Shown here one piece after another: positions 33,595-45,060 of a stretch of DNA of 64,000 nt; the stretch's first letter is position 1; every line of letters begins with the position of its first letter. A program made the position numbers and the translations under genes. Source of the DNA: Hydractinia symbiolongicarpus. Its lineage: Eukaryota > Cnidaria > Hydrozoa > Anthoathecata > Hydractiniidae. The notes beneath the pieces are model-generated. The model did not search any database. It had not been told where the DNA came from and was given only the letters and a program-made list of their open reading frames with translations. The stretch covers positions 8,184,001 to 8,248,000 of the forward strand of contig NC_079882.1 of assembly GCF_029227915.1 (NCBI RefSeq). Direction: 5' to 3'.

Positions 33595-35079
33595 GTAAGC
33601 ATTGGAAGACATGTTAAGTAAATCTTATTCGGCTAACAGAGACTTCTAACACAATGATAAAATTTAAAACTAAACTAACGGGATGTTAACCGTACATTGG
33701 TATTTTGAACAAATCTCAGAAAAGTGCTGACGTCACCAGAAATTGATAACTACGTCTTTGTTCTTTTTATGACGTACAACAACTTTGCAAAGTTTATCAC
33801 AAATTACCGGTCAGACTATGTTTAAGAAACCCTGGGTCGAATAGAGTTTAACAAATATTACATCTTTTTTAAGAAATTGTTACAAATAATAACGATAAAA
33901 GCAAAAAACAACGAATAAAAATCATTATGTAGTAAAAAGATGGAGGGCGGCCCTCCACCGTCGTCGATTTACCAAAAAAAGACATCAAATAGTAAAAACA
34001 ACAAACTAACGATAACATTGCACACTACAGAAGTTCAATATAATGCTAAAGCTCGTGACTTCTTTCATTGTCCGAAAAATTATATTTTGAATAGTAGTTA
34101 TGTACAAAAGCAAACAAAATTTGAATCAATCTCATAATCAATGAAGCCATGTTATTCGAATATAAGAATTATATTTTTTGGTGTAAACAGTTTTCTTATT
34201 TGTTTTATTATATGTTTATATTCTACGCATGGTATTCCTAACATAAGAAATGGCATGCGCATTAATATCAAAACTTTTTGATATATTTTAATGCGAAGAA
34301 TATGCGAATTGCTAACATCGAAGTAAAACCGCGTGATCTTTCTTGATTACTATCTAAATGTTTTGTTGTACAAAGTTTTAACTAGAAAAAAATTGTTGTG
34401 AATTGTTGTGAGGCAAAAATAACAATTTTGGAAAAGGAAACTTTTTTCAAAGAAGTCACAAAGATCGCTCTTTTCAGCCTTATTTCCTTAAGCAAAAAGT
34501 CGTACGCACTCTTTGGGTCTCTTTAAAGAAATAATTTTGTAGGCCATTTCTAGTTTTATTCTAACTTCGGTCTTCTTTTCATCAATTGGATCATAAAATA
34601 ATCATGGGAAAGAATCTGCAGTGAAAGGTCAACTATTTATTCATATAAATTCATACTTTTTTATGTCAGCACATAAGTTTAGCTATATTCCGCATATTTT
34701 TATTTCCGGAATTATTTTTTTTCGCACAAGAATAACATTGTTCACTTTTATGTGAAGCTGGCTATAATAGTGAGTCATAAGAAAACGTGATCTCATAAAA
34801 AATTGTAATGTGTAGAAAAATTAATGGTGTCAGCAATATTTTTACCTTGGCCATTGCAGCCTAAATCATTCGAAAATTAGAGCCCTTCCTCCCCCAGGTA
34901 CTTTATAAACCAAAAAAACAAGGGTTGATAGTACTAAAGCAAACTTTACAATACACGCAAGACGGTTAGAACTGTTCAAACATTATAAGTTGTTTTATCG
35001 TTTTTATGTTTTGTATGAAACTTTTATTAATCGCTTCAGTTTTTTTGGATATTTGAGAATTATCCCTCCTTTAGAAATC
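33595..35079. repeat. Downstream part of innexin duplication block, copy 1
   Basis: From ATTGGAAGACATGTTAAGTA onwards this noncoding region matches the corresponding stretches around 50.32-51.57 kb and 56.25-56.76 kb, each lying downstream (3') of an innexin. Part of it (about 33710-33860) resembles an old, diverged copy of the TTAA MITE: GTGCTGACG, TTATGACGTAC, then CCCTGGGTCGAATAGAGTTTA. Confidence 0.7.
35023..35028 (-). terminator. Polyadenylation signal of innexin copy 1
   Basis: TTTATT on the plus strand reads AATAAA on the coding strand, about 52 bp after the stop codon. Confidence 0.5.
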
Positions 35080-36360
35080 TTATTGTTCAACTAGGCCAAT
35101 GCTCTCTGTGTTTCGACTGCCATAACTTTCACCTTTTAACTGCCGAATGACATCATTATACAATATCATATTTCTTTCCTTGATCAACATCAGATATTCA
35201 CATTCGCGGAAGGTTATCGCTCTGTTGTGGCCACGCCTTCTCTCATAATAACAATAACCGAAAAACATATTCACTATATGAGCTACTAAACCGACAACCG
35301 AAATTGTTATTCCAAATATAAACAAGTGCCACAGAACATGAAGAATGTGTTGGTAAAGTGTAACAGCTTCAACGTGACAAAGTACATTACCTACATCGTA
35401 TCGACGTAGGATGGTACTTATAGTTGGGACGTCGCACAATCCTCTGGACGGAAGAATATATTCCCCTAAATCAGAAAATTGTGAAAAATATAATAGAACT
35501 AGTCGATAGCCTTGAGGAAATCTACGAATTCATTCGTAACACCGCTATAAAGTTACTTGGTTATTTTATATAAAGGAGCTGAAACCTCATCTCCAAATCA
35601 AAGTGTTTAAAAGGAAATCTCAATTACCTGGATATCTCACCCCTTCCACAGTAACCTTTGTTCCATTTATCTCACGAACATCTTTTCCATGACCATATTT
35701 TGCGTAATCCCCATTCAACAAAGATGCCGTGTACCGAAAAGCAAACACGTTGACTACGATGTATAAAACTTTCACGAATATTCCCAATGCAGTCCGAAGC
35801 CATAATTCAATTATCGGATTAACGTCATGATTAAAATATGCATCTATAATTTGTTTCCCAACACGCTTCTCCACATTGGTTCGTAAGCTAAGCAAATCTG
35901 TATTTACGAACTTAAACATTGAGTATGGCGCGTAATACAAAAATGCCAAGAAGATGAAGTAGAACGGAAGCCACTGGTATTGTCTAAAGTACTCCCGAGT
36001 CATGGCTTTACATCCTGCGAGTTCCTTCGTAGAGTACCTTGCATCAAAAGTACAGGTACTTGTCGTATTTTCAATCATTCCTGTTTCTTCTAGATTCTCA
36101 GGTAATCCATGATAAAAGCTGCTGTTTGGAAATTGAACAAGTTCCTTATAGATGAACAACCCATTTGACCAGCACCAGTTATGGATATAAAGCTGGGTGG
36201 TTGAGTCCTCGCCTCTAATCATACACGACATGCCATGTGCATAAAACTCAACAATCATAATTAAACCACTTAATGTCAACACAAGAGTCATAAACACGCG
36301 ACTGTACCGATCAAACAAGCTGTCGATGTTTGACTTTTTAACTGTACTGAGAAGCGCCAT
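35080..36360 (-). CDS. Innexin gap-junction/hemichannel protein, copy 1
   Basis: Two exons, 36360-35628 and 35465-35080, are joined across a 162-bp GT-AG intron and give 372 residues, the usual innexin length. Four hydrophobic segments are visible: about 22-40, 131-150, 197-220 and a last one around ILHVLWHLFIFGIT. The first extracellular loop has Cys46, Cys63, Cys103 and Cys117. TM2 starts with the family's YQW signature (REYFRQYQWLPF). The second loop begins LPSRGLCDVP. Innexins form intercellular channels in cnidarians and protostomes. The C-terminal tail is short and ends SIGLVEQ. Differences from copies 2 and 3 concentrate at residues 49-58 and 104-115 of the first loop. Upstream about 540 bp is conserved among the copies. 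Confidence 0.93.
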
Positions 36361-36900
36361 TTTTTGTATGTTGTTGTGTCTCGTTAAAAGTTTTTCTGTG
36401 AGCTAAACAAGCTATCCAGTGATTAAAAAGCGATTATGTTATTGTTTATTTTACAAACCTAGCTGTCATATGTCATTGATATAAAATGTTTTTGTTAAAA
36501 ACAATAGCTCTTTTTATTTTATTTTCTCCTAATTTATTTTCTTCTGGTTTCTTCCCACTCCCCTTTCCCTTTCTGGTGGTAAAAAATGAAAGGATCGCAG
36601 TAAGCAAAGAAATTCATTCACGATTCTCTTGGTGAAATTATAGGTAAAACAATTATTTAAATAATTAAAAGAGCTGTCAATTAGAAATAACAATAAAAAT
36701 GTAAACAAAAATATTATGTCGAGGGCAGTGTATATAAAACAATAGGTCTTTATGTTTTTATTGTTATTTACGGCAATTTAATGGCTTGCCAATTTTTTTT
36801 GTTTTAGATTTTAGGCGTGTATATTTTTGAGGATGTGCTCACAGTTGAAAATATTTCTCTAAAAGAACTCGAACGTTTTTTCAGCGTCACCTCAGTGCCT
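36361..36900. promoter_or_regulatory. Conserved upstream region of innexin copy 1
   Basis: Sequence upstream of the start codon is nearly the same as at 52909-53420 and 58068-58475. It includes a TGTATATAAAACAAT string at about 36729 and a shared tract ending near TCAGCGTCACC. Conservation probably reflects recent duplication and need not mean function. The match stops at about 36900, where a transposon remnant begins. Confidence 0.5.
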
Positions 36901-36901
36901 A

Positions 36902-37210
36902 TCCAGTAAGCACGGCAACTTTGTAACAACGTCGCCCTGTGACGTTGCACCGACTTAACATAAACGTTGCGAATGAAAATCGCAAAGTTGGTGCACGACA
37001 ACGTCATAACAACGTTGCGTTTTGACGTTTGAACGACGTCAGAATAACTTTAAAGTAACGTTGCAGTAACGTTTGAACAACGTCGCGGCGACGATGTTTG
37101 CTAGTGCTTTCTTCGCTGACCGCAGGATCACGTCATAACAACGTTGCGTATATGACGTTCGAAGAAGTTTTAAAGACGTTTAAAGTAACGTTGTAACAAC
37201 ATGTTTTTTT
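36902..37210. repeat. Transposon end with AACGTTG/CGTTGTAAC motif cluster
   Basis: The stretch contains many short copies of AACGTTGC, CGTCATAACAACGTTGCG and GTAACGTTG(T/C)AAC in both orientations, starting with CAGTAAGCACGGCAAC. It interrupts the innexin upstream homology. Such subterminal repeats are typical of EnSpm/CACTA-type DNA elements, which fits the transposase remnant that follows. Confidence 0.6.
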
Positions 37211-37825
37211 TGAAAAAGACGAAAGCTTTTAGTAATAAAATAATTCTTAGTCAAACAATATACATTAAAATATTCTTTTACATGTTATTTGTTTAACAAA
37301 CAAAATTGTGACCAGTTAGGATGCAAACAACTTTACGCTTAGTATCATGCACATTAGCAACCTTTCGCTTCCAAGGAACATTTGACTTTTGAATTACACA
37401 TTTATCAAAAACTTGTGACTCAACTGGTCGATTAAAATATGACTTTAAATACCGTGATGGGGCAACGTTACATTGATAGTGATCATCCTCCATTTTATCG
37501 GTTATACATACTTATTGTCATTCAGTAAGAACCAACTATTTTTGTCATTGATACCAATTTTGCTTATGATCGATTTCTAACCATTACTAGTTGAGGTATT
37601 TGTGTCAAGTTCTTGACCACGCTTTACTAATTGACTTAGGGGATTCCGTGAATTCCTGACATACTTTTTCAAAACCTGAAAATGATTTTCGAAAGGAAAA
37701 CACGAACTTTCATCTGAGGACAAACCAAAATGTTGTACATCATTGAAGGTGAATTAAATTGTGCACGTTGCAGGTTGTAAAAGTAGAACCATAATATTTG
37801 GAATCATTTATTACAAAGGAAATCA

Positions 37826-38960
37826 TCAAGTCTTTGGCATAGTCCAGATAGTTGTTACGCATTTTCTTAATGGAGTGAACCAAATTTGCATAGCAATAGA
37901 AAGACTAATAAAATGAATATAGTTTTCATCCGTAAGTATACCCTTTAAAACGATTGGTCCTGTATAAAGAAGGAATTGCCTATACTCAGTAGCTTTCCAT
38001 CTTTTCAATTCCAATAGTCCTCTCGGTTGCCTTGCAAAGTCGTTGGCAACATCCCTCTCAAATTGATCGATTTTGTAGAAATCTGACAGAGATGACCAGA
38101 AGACAATCTACAGATTCTACGACCTTCCTTAAGGAACATTAGTATTCGTTTCATAACACCCAAACAAACCAAATGCATATAATCATTTATGCAATCAACA
38201 CTTGAATCAATACAACTGGTGCATTTCATACTAAACATCTTTCACAACTATAGAATCCGCTATGACTCTTCACTCCCTTCATGAATTGCCTTGCAGGAGC
38301 ATAATATGTAAAACTTTAATTTTAACATACACAGTTTCCTCCCCCATTTGTAACCCATGTGTCTCTAAACGTTCATATTCTTCCAAGAAATCTTGAAGGA
38401 ATTCAGAACAATCACTAAGCTTACTCTCTTCACAAAAAATCGATATGATAAAAGGTATGGTACCATTAACCTAAAATAGGCCACAATTGAGTATTAGATG
38501 ATTTGTATCGTGGCACACCATCTTTATTGACTAGCAGGTCAACCATCTGGGAGGAATAACTTTCCTGTAGAAAATCTTTCAAAATGAGTCTAATTCCCTT
38601 CTTAATGCCAATATATACGTATTGTCTACCACACGTTTGAGCAACCGTAACATTCCTATACTAGGACGTTTTAACAATGTACGTGGGTCCTTAGGTAATT
38701 CAGAATGACCATTTAGTCAAAGAATATCATGTAATTCTGTAACACACACTTGTGTACAACGATTTTTAATAGCCCAAGCTGTTAGGGTTACTTGTAAATC
38801 ATTCTGTGAAAAATTTGAGAATTATCGCTTAACACAGGTGTATCAGAATCTGAGCTATCATAATTCCATTTCATCTAAATAGGTGAATTGAAAAATTCAC
38901 TATCAACAAAATCCTTATCATAATCAGATATTGAATGATCTTCAAACGACTAACTGCTAG
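37826..38960 (-). pseudogene. Decayed tnp2/EnSpm-like transposase
   Basis: Minus-strand fragments in several frames resemble the tnp2-type transposases common in animals. These include DYMHLVCLGVMKRIL and then WKATEYRQFLLYTGPIVLKG (overlapping at about 38010). An upstream scrap around 38600-38690 includes LPKDPRTLL-like residues. Stops and frameshifts break it throughout. Family assignment is from recalled motifs and is moderate. A further 66-codon ORF at 37293-37493 lies in the same element and is unidentified. Confidence 0.55.
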
Positions 38961-39973
38961 AATCGTGTAACAACTTTTTGGCTGAAAATGTTTTTTTCGG
39001 GAAACAGGTCAGTTCACGTCTGTCATTTTTTGCCGAGGGGAAATAAATTAAATTAGGAAGGCTGATCAATATGAAAACTTTATTACTACAACATTCTTTT
39101 TTAAAAAGAAATCGTTTAAGCTCCTCATTTGTTCAACCATGTTGATATTTTATCAAAACTGAGAAAAAGTTATTTTATAACTTCAGTATGACCCCATAAA
39201 AGTTTTTGGAATACCACAAATAACTACTACCCTTGGTCACAGAAACAAATCATATTATATTGGCTTATAAAAAGAAAATATTTTTGTGGGTGTGCTACGT
39301 TTGTTTTTTCCTGCTATCGTTTAGAACTTTTACCTGTCAGCTAGCTAACTAGTTAGCTATAGCTATGTAGCTAAAAAATCAACTTTTTTAGACTATTTTC
39401 AGTCATATGATCCTACATTTGCTCAGCAATAAAACGATCCCGTTCATTAAAAAAATAAGTTGATATCCTAACAACCATAAAGGTAACTTTGCAGTATAAA
39501 ATGTCATAAAATAATTTCACAAAAATTTCACAAAATACAAAATTATTCGATAGTTTTGGCGCCTCAATCAAAATTAAAATTAAAAAATGGTAACCTCTGA
39601 ATTTCTTAGAAAATTAACAATTTCGCGGGAACACTTTACCATAGTGTTACGATTAAGCGTCAGTCTAATCTTGCAAAGTACATCGAAAATTTCTGAAGAA
39701 ACTACGGAACATTTATTCTCCTATAATATAAGAAAATGAATACAAACGATAAGAGCTAAAATATAAAAAATATTCTCTCTGAATAAAACAAAAATTAAGT
39801 GTCCCTTTGGAAAGGGACACCGTAAACAAAACGAAGTTTACAAGTAAACAACTACCAATTATAAAATAAGTTTTGAATCAGTGAAAAGGTAACGAAAGAA
39901 AGCATAAATGTTTGCATTTAATCACAAGAGTTAAGTTCCTAATAGGCATAAATAATAAAACTGTCGACGACTT

Positions 39974-41365
39974 TTAAATTTGTCCAAAAAATCGACTAGA
40001 AAAGGCTAAGTCATATAAACCGAACAGAGCGTTTTCGTCTGGAAGGGAAATAGCATTACTTTCCATTGGTAATTGCAATTGATTAATGCAAGTGTTACTT
40101 GTCGGAAGAAATCGACCTTCTTCCATCACCGGAACAAATTTTATCGAAGGGGCCAGTGCAAATCCTAACAAAGGCTCTTCTTCACTTCCAGTGACAAACC
40201 TTAGTACATCGGGAAGCGAAACACCCGAACGTTTTCCACCTAAACAGTAACAAAAATAGAAAGTTTATATATAGATATTTCTTCCGCACATAATTTCTTC
40301 CCTTAAGGTAGCAGAAGCCAGCTTCCTTTGTGAAACTCTGCTCATACAAAATAAAAAATGTTTGGCTATTTAGTTTATAGAAAAGCGGAGCGAGCGCGTG
40401 GAAATTTAAATTTGACACTTACCATGTGCTTGCCTCAAATATTTCATTAATGACGGATAAAGCTTTTTCTGCCTGTAATGTTCGTTTGACCCTTCAGCTG
40501 CCCATTTTGGCTGAAGCAAGTTGACCAGTTTTTTAAAAGTGAAAGTAGCATTAGGATTGGGTCGGAAAAGGTGTAGCATGATAGGAAAGGCTTCCACAAT
40601 CTGAAAGCAATGATAACTAATTATAATGATAAATAAACTCATTGAGTGTAGATGTAAATACAATGCTCAACAGATCTTTTCCTTATGTATTTACTTTTGA
40701 ATTGGACGTATATAAATCTTTCCTTGTCCTATGGTAGCTTTCAAAGATATGGAATTTAGTTTGCAATTCAAAGGTTCAAGGATCCTGCAATTTGGGATAC
40801 ATTTTAATAACTCAAACCCGCCACAATGTTTTAAAGTTGGAAAACCTTCAGTTTCTCCATTCTCTTTGTTTTGTGCATCTGCCATTAATTTGGTGTAAAC
40901 GTCAGTCTCATCATCATCAATATCAAAAGAAATCTTTTTTAAACCAAGGCCAGCATTATGTAGCACTTGCTTTTCTGAAGGTGTTGGTAATTTTGTTCTT
41001 GTTCTGTCAGCTAAGCAGACAAACTGGCCTGTCCAAGTTCTTTTCTTTGCTTTTTTTGATCTACCATTTGGTTTACTACTGCTGCTGCTTCTGCTGCAGT
41101 TTCCATTTGTCTGTCTTGCATATGGCGCGAATAGTGTTCTTCTCTCTTCTCTGATTCTACTGGACGGGCCTTCCCTACTATTAGAATTTTTTTGACGACA
41201 CATGTCCTTAAGACGGATCCTGTCACCCAACCTTTGCACTCCCAGACGTTTCAGATCCTCATCCGTAGCAGCCATAACAATATTGATATCCACCTTTTCT
41301 TCATTAAATCGGGGGAGAAGGTTTAATAAACCTATGTCAGTAAGAATATTTTCGATAGAAGCCAT
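39974..41365 (-). CDS. Transposon-encoded SAM domain protein with HECT-type C-lobe
   Basis: Three exons are inferred: 41365-40695, 40616-40423 and 40239-39974, an open frame of 376 residues. Residues 1 to about 65 form a SAM domain (MASIENILTDIGLLNLLPRF, LKRLGVQRLGDRI). A basic Ser-rich linker follows. Residues about 225-288 contain FPIMLHLFRPNP and AAEGSNEHYRQ, like the middle of G2E3-type HECT proteins. The last exon encodes LRFVTGSEEEPLLGFAL and LPTSNTCINQLQLP, matching the HECT C-lobe with the ubiquitin-accepting cysteine at residue 339, and ends with a short FG-containing tail. Only about half of a normal HECT domain is present. The first intron uses an AATTAG acceptor chosen because it keeps the frame; a nearby TTTCAG acceptor would not. 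Role in transposition is unknown. Confidence 0.72.
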
Positions 41366-41907
41366 GTATACTATTAGTTGTTGCTAAAGAAGAAAGACAG
41401 TATTATATGATAGTATCCCCATAGAAATCTGTAATTTAAATAATAATATTTTTTGTTAAAGAAATATAGCTTTATGCATTTTAAAAAGAACTTTTCAATC
41501 ATTTAAGATGCAATCAAATTACTTTAAGATACAGGGTGCCACAGGAAGAATTTGTTTGAACATAAAACTTACAACATATATAAAGGCTCTTATATATATA
41601 CACCATGTTAATAACAAAAAAACAATTCAAATCCAGTTAATATAGTTCTTCAACAAGAAGAAAAGTAAAGAAGAAAATAATATATATATATATACTATTT
41701 ACATGGATTATATATATGTAACATAGACAACTTTCTGAGCCCTCAAAACAAAACAAATTCTGAACTTGGTTCTCAGTTCATAACTTAATTTTGATGAGTT
41801 AATTTTCCAGTTCACATTAAGCGAAGTGAGAATGTATCCAAAAAATTACTCATAAAAAATAAATCAATCAAAATACACCAAAATTCACAACTTTCAATGT
41901 CAGATTA

Positions 41908-43275
41908 TTATTCTTGGATATATTTTTCTATTATATCCAGAGCCCGTAAATAGCTGTTAATTCCACTGTTCTCATGTTTAGAATCATCCGTTATAGTTTC
42001 TGAAAGCTCTTGAAAACAATTTTGACTTATCTGCTGATGAAAAACAAAGATTGGTCTCTCATTCTCCTCAGGTTCTTCCTCTTCAGTGGATAAATAGCCT
42101 TCTACTCCATAAAGTTGATCAACCTCATGAGGGGCAATACCCACAGGATTGGTCATCTGTCCAGAAACCCACAATCTGATGGGAGAAGAGTTGACTGTTC
42201 TCAATCGGTGAGTAGACCATGCTTGTCTCCACCATTCAAGCTTAGCAACAATTAGGGGCATATATATATAATGCAATGCAGACAAATGCAATCCATTTGT
42301 CGCATCTAAAATACCTTTGTCTTCCATAAAGTAAAACAGGTTATAGAAATAAGACAACACTCCACTAAAAATGTCTCTCCAAAGTCTTTCCACTCTTTGG
42401 TTGTGTGTACTTTTACCTGCTATCACACTTCGCCTGTCAGTTCCACGCTTTTCTAGCATGTAATCTGCTACGAGAACATTTTCCTTCCCTTTGTCACACC
42501 TCAATCTGCTTGGAAGACCATATTCGCCGACTGCGAATTGAAAACATTGAAGAATAGTGTCCGATTTATTGTTATCGGTGCAAAATAAACCGACAGGTAA
42601 CCGGCTAAACCCATCAACGATCCCAGTAGTTATAAAATACCAGCGCACCAATTTGTGGTTTGTGTCTATATGCCACAAGTGGTTTGGCCCTTGCACGTTA
42701 TAGATTCGACGGTGCAGCCTCCTTTTGCTTCTAAACTGAATACCATCTTTATCAATTCTCTGCAAACTTTCTCTTAGCACTTGCCTTTGAATTCGTATCC
42801 CACGTTCCCTTAACAGTTCTCGTAACATAACTTCGCCACAATTAGGAAACTCTTGAGTCACAGTGCTCAGAATTGAATCACACTCTTCATTAGACATTTC
42901 TGTAAAGTTATGCTTTTTAAGCCCATACTCTTCCATTCTTCTATAAATTGTTCTTTCTGAAACGCATAAGATATTGCTGATCTCCGAAATAAGACAGCCG
43001 TCATTGAGTAGGTTTTGTAGGACTTCTTCAGGTATTAGGAATTTTGGAGCTCCTCCATTTTCCCACTTTAACTTTTGTGGTTTAATTCCACCAAAGCTGC
43101 AAAATTTTACCCTCAAGTTCATTATAACTCCATTATCTGTTACACCTAAGCTTTCGAAATGCTTTAGAGAAAGCTTTGGTATCAAATCAGCGGTTATATT
43201 TTCTTCACTAAACTTCAAAATAAGGTGTTTCAATCCAAGTTTCTTTAATATAGCTCGTGTTCTTTCGTCAGCCAT
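41908..43275 (-). CDS. SAM-HTH-DDE integrase (transposon-encoded)
   Basis: This single-exon ORF is 455 residues from [10 protein letters not shown]; the frame is open further upstream, but that part reads through the inverted repeat. Residues 1-60 look like a SAM domain ([19 protein letters not shown]). Residues about 92-118 form a helix-turn-helix ([20 protein letters not shown]). A retroviral-integrase-like core follows with Asp204 (WHIDTNH), Asp261 ([10 protein letters not shown]) and Glu296 ([10 protein letters not shown]), with 34 residues between the last two. This core resembles the 'integrase core domain' proteins widespread in cnidarian and fish genomes. It probably catalyses strand transfer at the 34-bp ends. 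The frame is intact, so the element may be recently active or domesticated. Confidence 0.82.
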   Translation of the reverse strand: MADERTRAILKKLGLKHLILKFSEENITADLIPKLSLKHFESLGVTDNGVIMNLRVKFCSFGGIKPQKLKWENGGAPKFLIPEEVLQNLLNDGCLISEISNILCVSERTIYRRMEEYGLKKHNFTEMSNEECDSILSTVTQEFPNCGEVMLRELLRERGIRIQRQVLRESLQRIDKDGIQFRSKRRLHRRIYNVQGPNHLWHIDTNHKLVRWYFITTGIVDGFSRLPVGLFCTDNNKSDTILQCFQFAVGEYGLPSRLRCDKGKENVLVADYMLEKRGTDRRSVIAGKSTHNQRVERLWRDIFSGVLSYFYNLFYFMEDKGILDATNGLHLSALHYIYMPLIVAKLEWWRQAWSTHRLRTVNSSPIRLWVSGQMTNPVGIAPHEVDQLYGVEGYLSTEEEEPEENERPIFVFHQQISQNCFQELSETITDDSKHENSGINSYLRALDIIEKYIQE

Positions 43276-43320
43276 ATTAATTTTGTAATCCTTGAGTTTT
43301 GATTGAGGCGCCAAAACTAT

Positions 43321-43770
43321 CGAATAATTTATCGCATGCAAACAGCGCATCGAATAATTTAGCGCATGAATTCAGCGCATCGAATAATTTATCGCATGCA
43401 AACAGCGCATCGAATAATTTAGCGCATGAATTCAGCGCATCGAATAATTTAGCGCATGCAAACAGCGCATCGAATAATTTAGCGCATGCAAACAGCGCAT
43501 CGAATAATTTAGCGCATGCAAACAGCGCATCGAATAATTTAGCGCATGAATTCAGCGCATCGAATAATTTATCACATGCAAACAGCGCATAATCGAATGA
43601 ATTCATCGCATAATCGAATGAATTCATCGCATAATCGAATGAATTCATCGCATAATCGAATGAATTCAGCGCATAATCGAATGAACTTAGCGCATAATCG
43701 AATGAATTTAGCGCATAATCGAATGAATTTTTACAAAATCGAATGAATTTTAACAAAATCGAATACAATT
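43321..43770 (+). repeat. 30-bp then 21-bp tandem array at transposon end
   Basis: About nine units of 30 bp (CGAATAATTTAGCGCATGCA plus AACAGCGCAT, alternating with ATGAATTCAGCGCAT forms) pass into about eight units of 21 bp (CATAATCGAATGAATTCATCG). The first 10 bases of the 30-bp unit equal the end of the adjacent 34-bp inverted repeat. Both unit lengths are multiples of three, so spurious ORFs run through on both strands. Confidence 0.92.
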
Positions 43771-44195
43771 AGCGACAAATAGTGTTTTATGACCGAATGA
43801 AATCATCGAATAAGGCAGCCTTGGCGTTCCATAGTCTCAAGTGTTGAGAGATTATTTATTTGTTTTAAACCAATATCAGCTAATTAGTCAAGTCAGTGTT
43901 AGTAGTTTCAAAAATGACTTTACATCTTAATGAGTAAAAAAAAATTGTATCATCAGCAAATATATCACTGATATAAATCAGAAAAAACAGTGCTCCTATA
44001 ATTGACCACTGAGGTACTCCACATGTTATTAACGTAAAGTTAGCATTTTATCTCGACTTAACTGAATAACTGCTTATTATACAAACATTATTATTGTTTA
44101 AGAAAGAAAAAATCTGTTTGCATGATTTTCTCTAAAATTTTCGAGAAGCAGGGGAGTATTGAATATGTATTATTACATATTCAATAATTGTAATA

Positions 44196-44293
44196 TTATA
44201 TTATATTATAATATAATATAATATAATATAATATAATATAATATAATATAATATAATATAATATAATATAATATAATATAATATAATATAATA
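44196..44293 (+). repeat. (ATATA)n microsatellite
   Basis: About 100 bp of uninterrupted TATAA/ATATA pentamers inside the insertion in the LINE remnant. Confidence 0.9.
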
Positions 44294-44300
44294 TTAACCC

Positions 44301-44409
44301 TATAATAACTGTTTATGAGGGCAATACCGGAGAATATTGACCGGCGTCAAAGTATACATGACAGAGGTCAGTATTCGAAGGTATTGCCTGAAATAAACAG
44401 TTATTATAT
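44301..44409. repeat. Small inverted-repeat element
   Basis: Arms TATAATAACTGTTTATGAGG and the complementary CCTGAAATAAACAGTTATTAT flank about 65 bp that itself contains GGGCAATACCGG...GGTATTGCC. It is a MITE-like hairpin inside the LINE remnant. A related GCGGGCAATACCG motif recurs at about 44710. Confidence 0.65.
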
Positions 44410-45060
44410 GGATTATTATTCAGGTACTGCATTTTACGACAAAAAATATAACATTATAAGCAGGACGTAGAAACCATGCCTTTATAGAAACTATTCCGAT
44501 ATGGAACGTACATTCGAACTAAAAATATGTTTTTTTTTCTAAAATCGTATATCGTGTAAACATCACAGGTTTTTATTGTAGCTGCAACATAGAATTCTTA
44601 AAAATATAAAAGTAAGTTTCACTTATTTTTTGCGTTTTGTTTACTTTTTTTCCGTGTTTACTTACATTTAATGCTACCATATTTAAACTTTAAACACAGT
44701 TGCTATGGTCGCGGGCAATACCGTGGAATATTTCCCGCTATGACGTTAGTTCTAACCAATCACATTGCGCGATTTTCAGAAATATTGATGCCGCCCTTTT
44801 ACCAGGGTAATAAAATATAATACAATACATCTCCTGCTTGAAAGACTAGGACAACTCTAGTTTATTTTTAACTTTTTAGGAACAATGTCTGTAACTAGGG
44901 ATTATTTAAGTATACGCAGTTGTGGTGATTTCGGTTCATTGAAACAGCCCTTTATCAAATCATCCTCCAAGATCACATTATTGCTGATTTGATCAAAACC
45001 AGGACTTTTGTTGATTTGCAGGAAGTGGAATACTGCCTCTAATTCACACAATTCCCAGGA

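Larger units (their letters stand above)
39540..43330 (-). mobile_element. DNA transposon with SAM-integrase and SAM-HECT genes
   Basis: Perfect 34-bp inverted repeats occupy 39540-39573 and 43297-43330; the left copy begins AAATTATTCGATAGTTTTGG. Between them, two convergently undamaged minus-strand genes fill most of the space. The right inverted repeat is immediately extended outwards by a tandem array whose unit contains the repeat's terminal CGAATAATTT. No target-site duplication was identified, so the true outer end on the right may lie past the array near 43.79 kb. The element sits between innexin copies 1 and 2. I know of no named superfamily with this gene pair. Confidence 0.8.
43855..45060 (-). 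pseudogene. LINE reverse-transcriptase remnant, interrupted
   Basis: Minus-strand scraps match the LINE remnants at 54.3-55.0, 59.3-59.8 and 61.6-62.0 kb, including the FADDT-encoding stretch (GTATCATCAGCAAA on the plus strand) near 43950. Homology breaks at about 44165 and resumes at about 44820, the gap being filled by an AT-rich insertion. Confidence 0.65.

Noticed and set aside
39000..39539. Left-hand partner of the tandem array at the integrase transposon
   Set aside because: I looked for the 30-bp or 21-bp units outside the left inverted repeat and saw only AT-rich sequence with TTTCACAAAA strings.
43299..43768. ORFs and a possible CRISPR-like array in the 30-bp/21-bp repeats
   Set aside because: The units are contiguous with no unique spacers, and the unit lengths are multiples of three. 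It is a tandem array at a transposon end, not CRISPR and not a protein.
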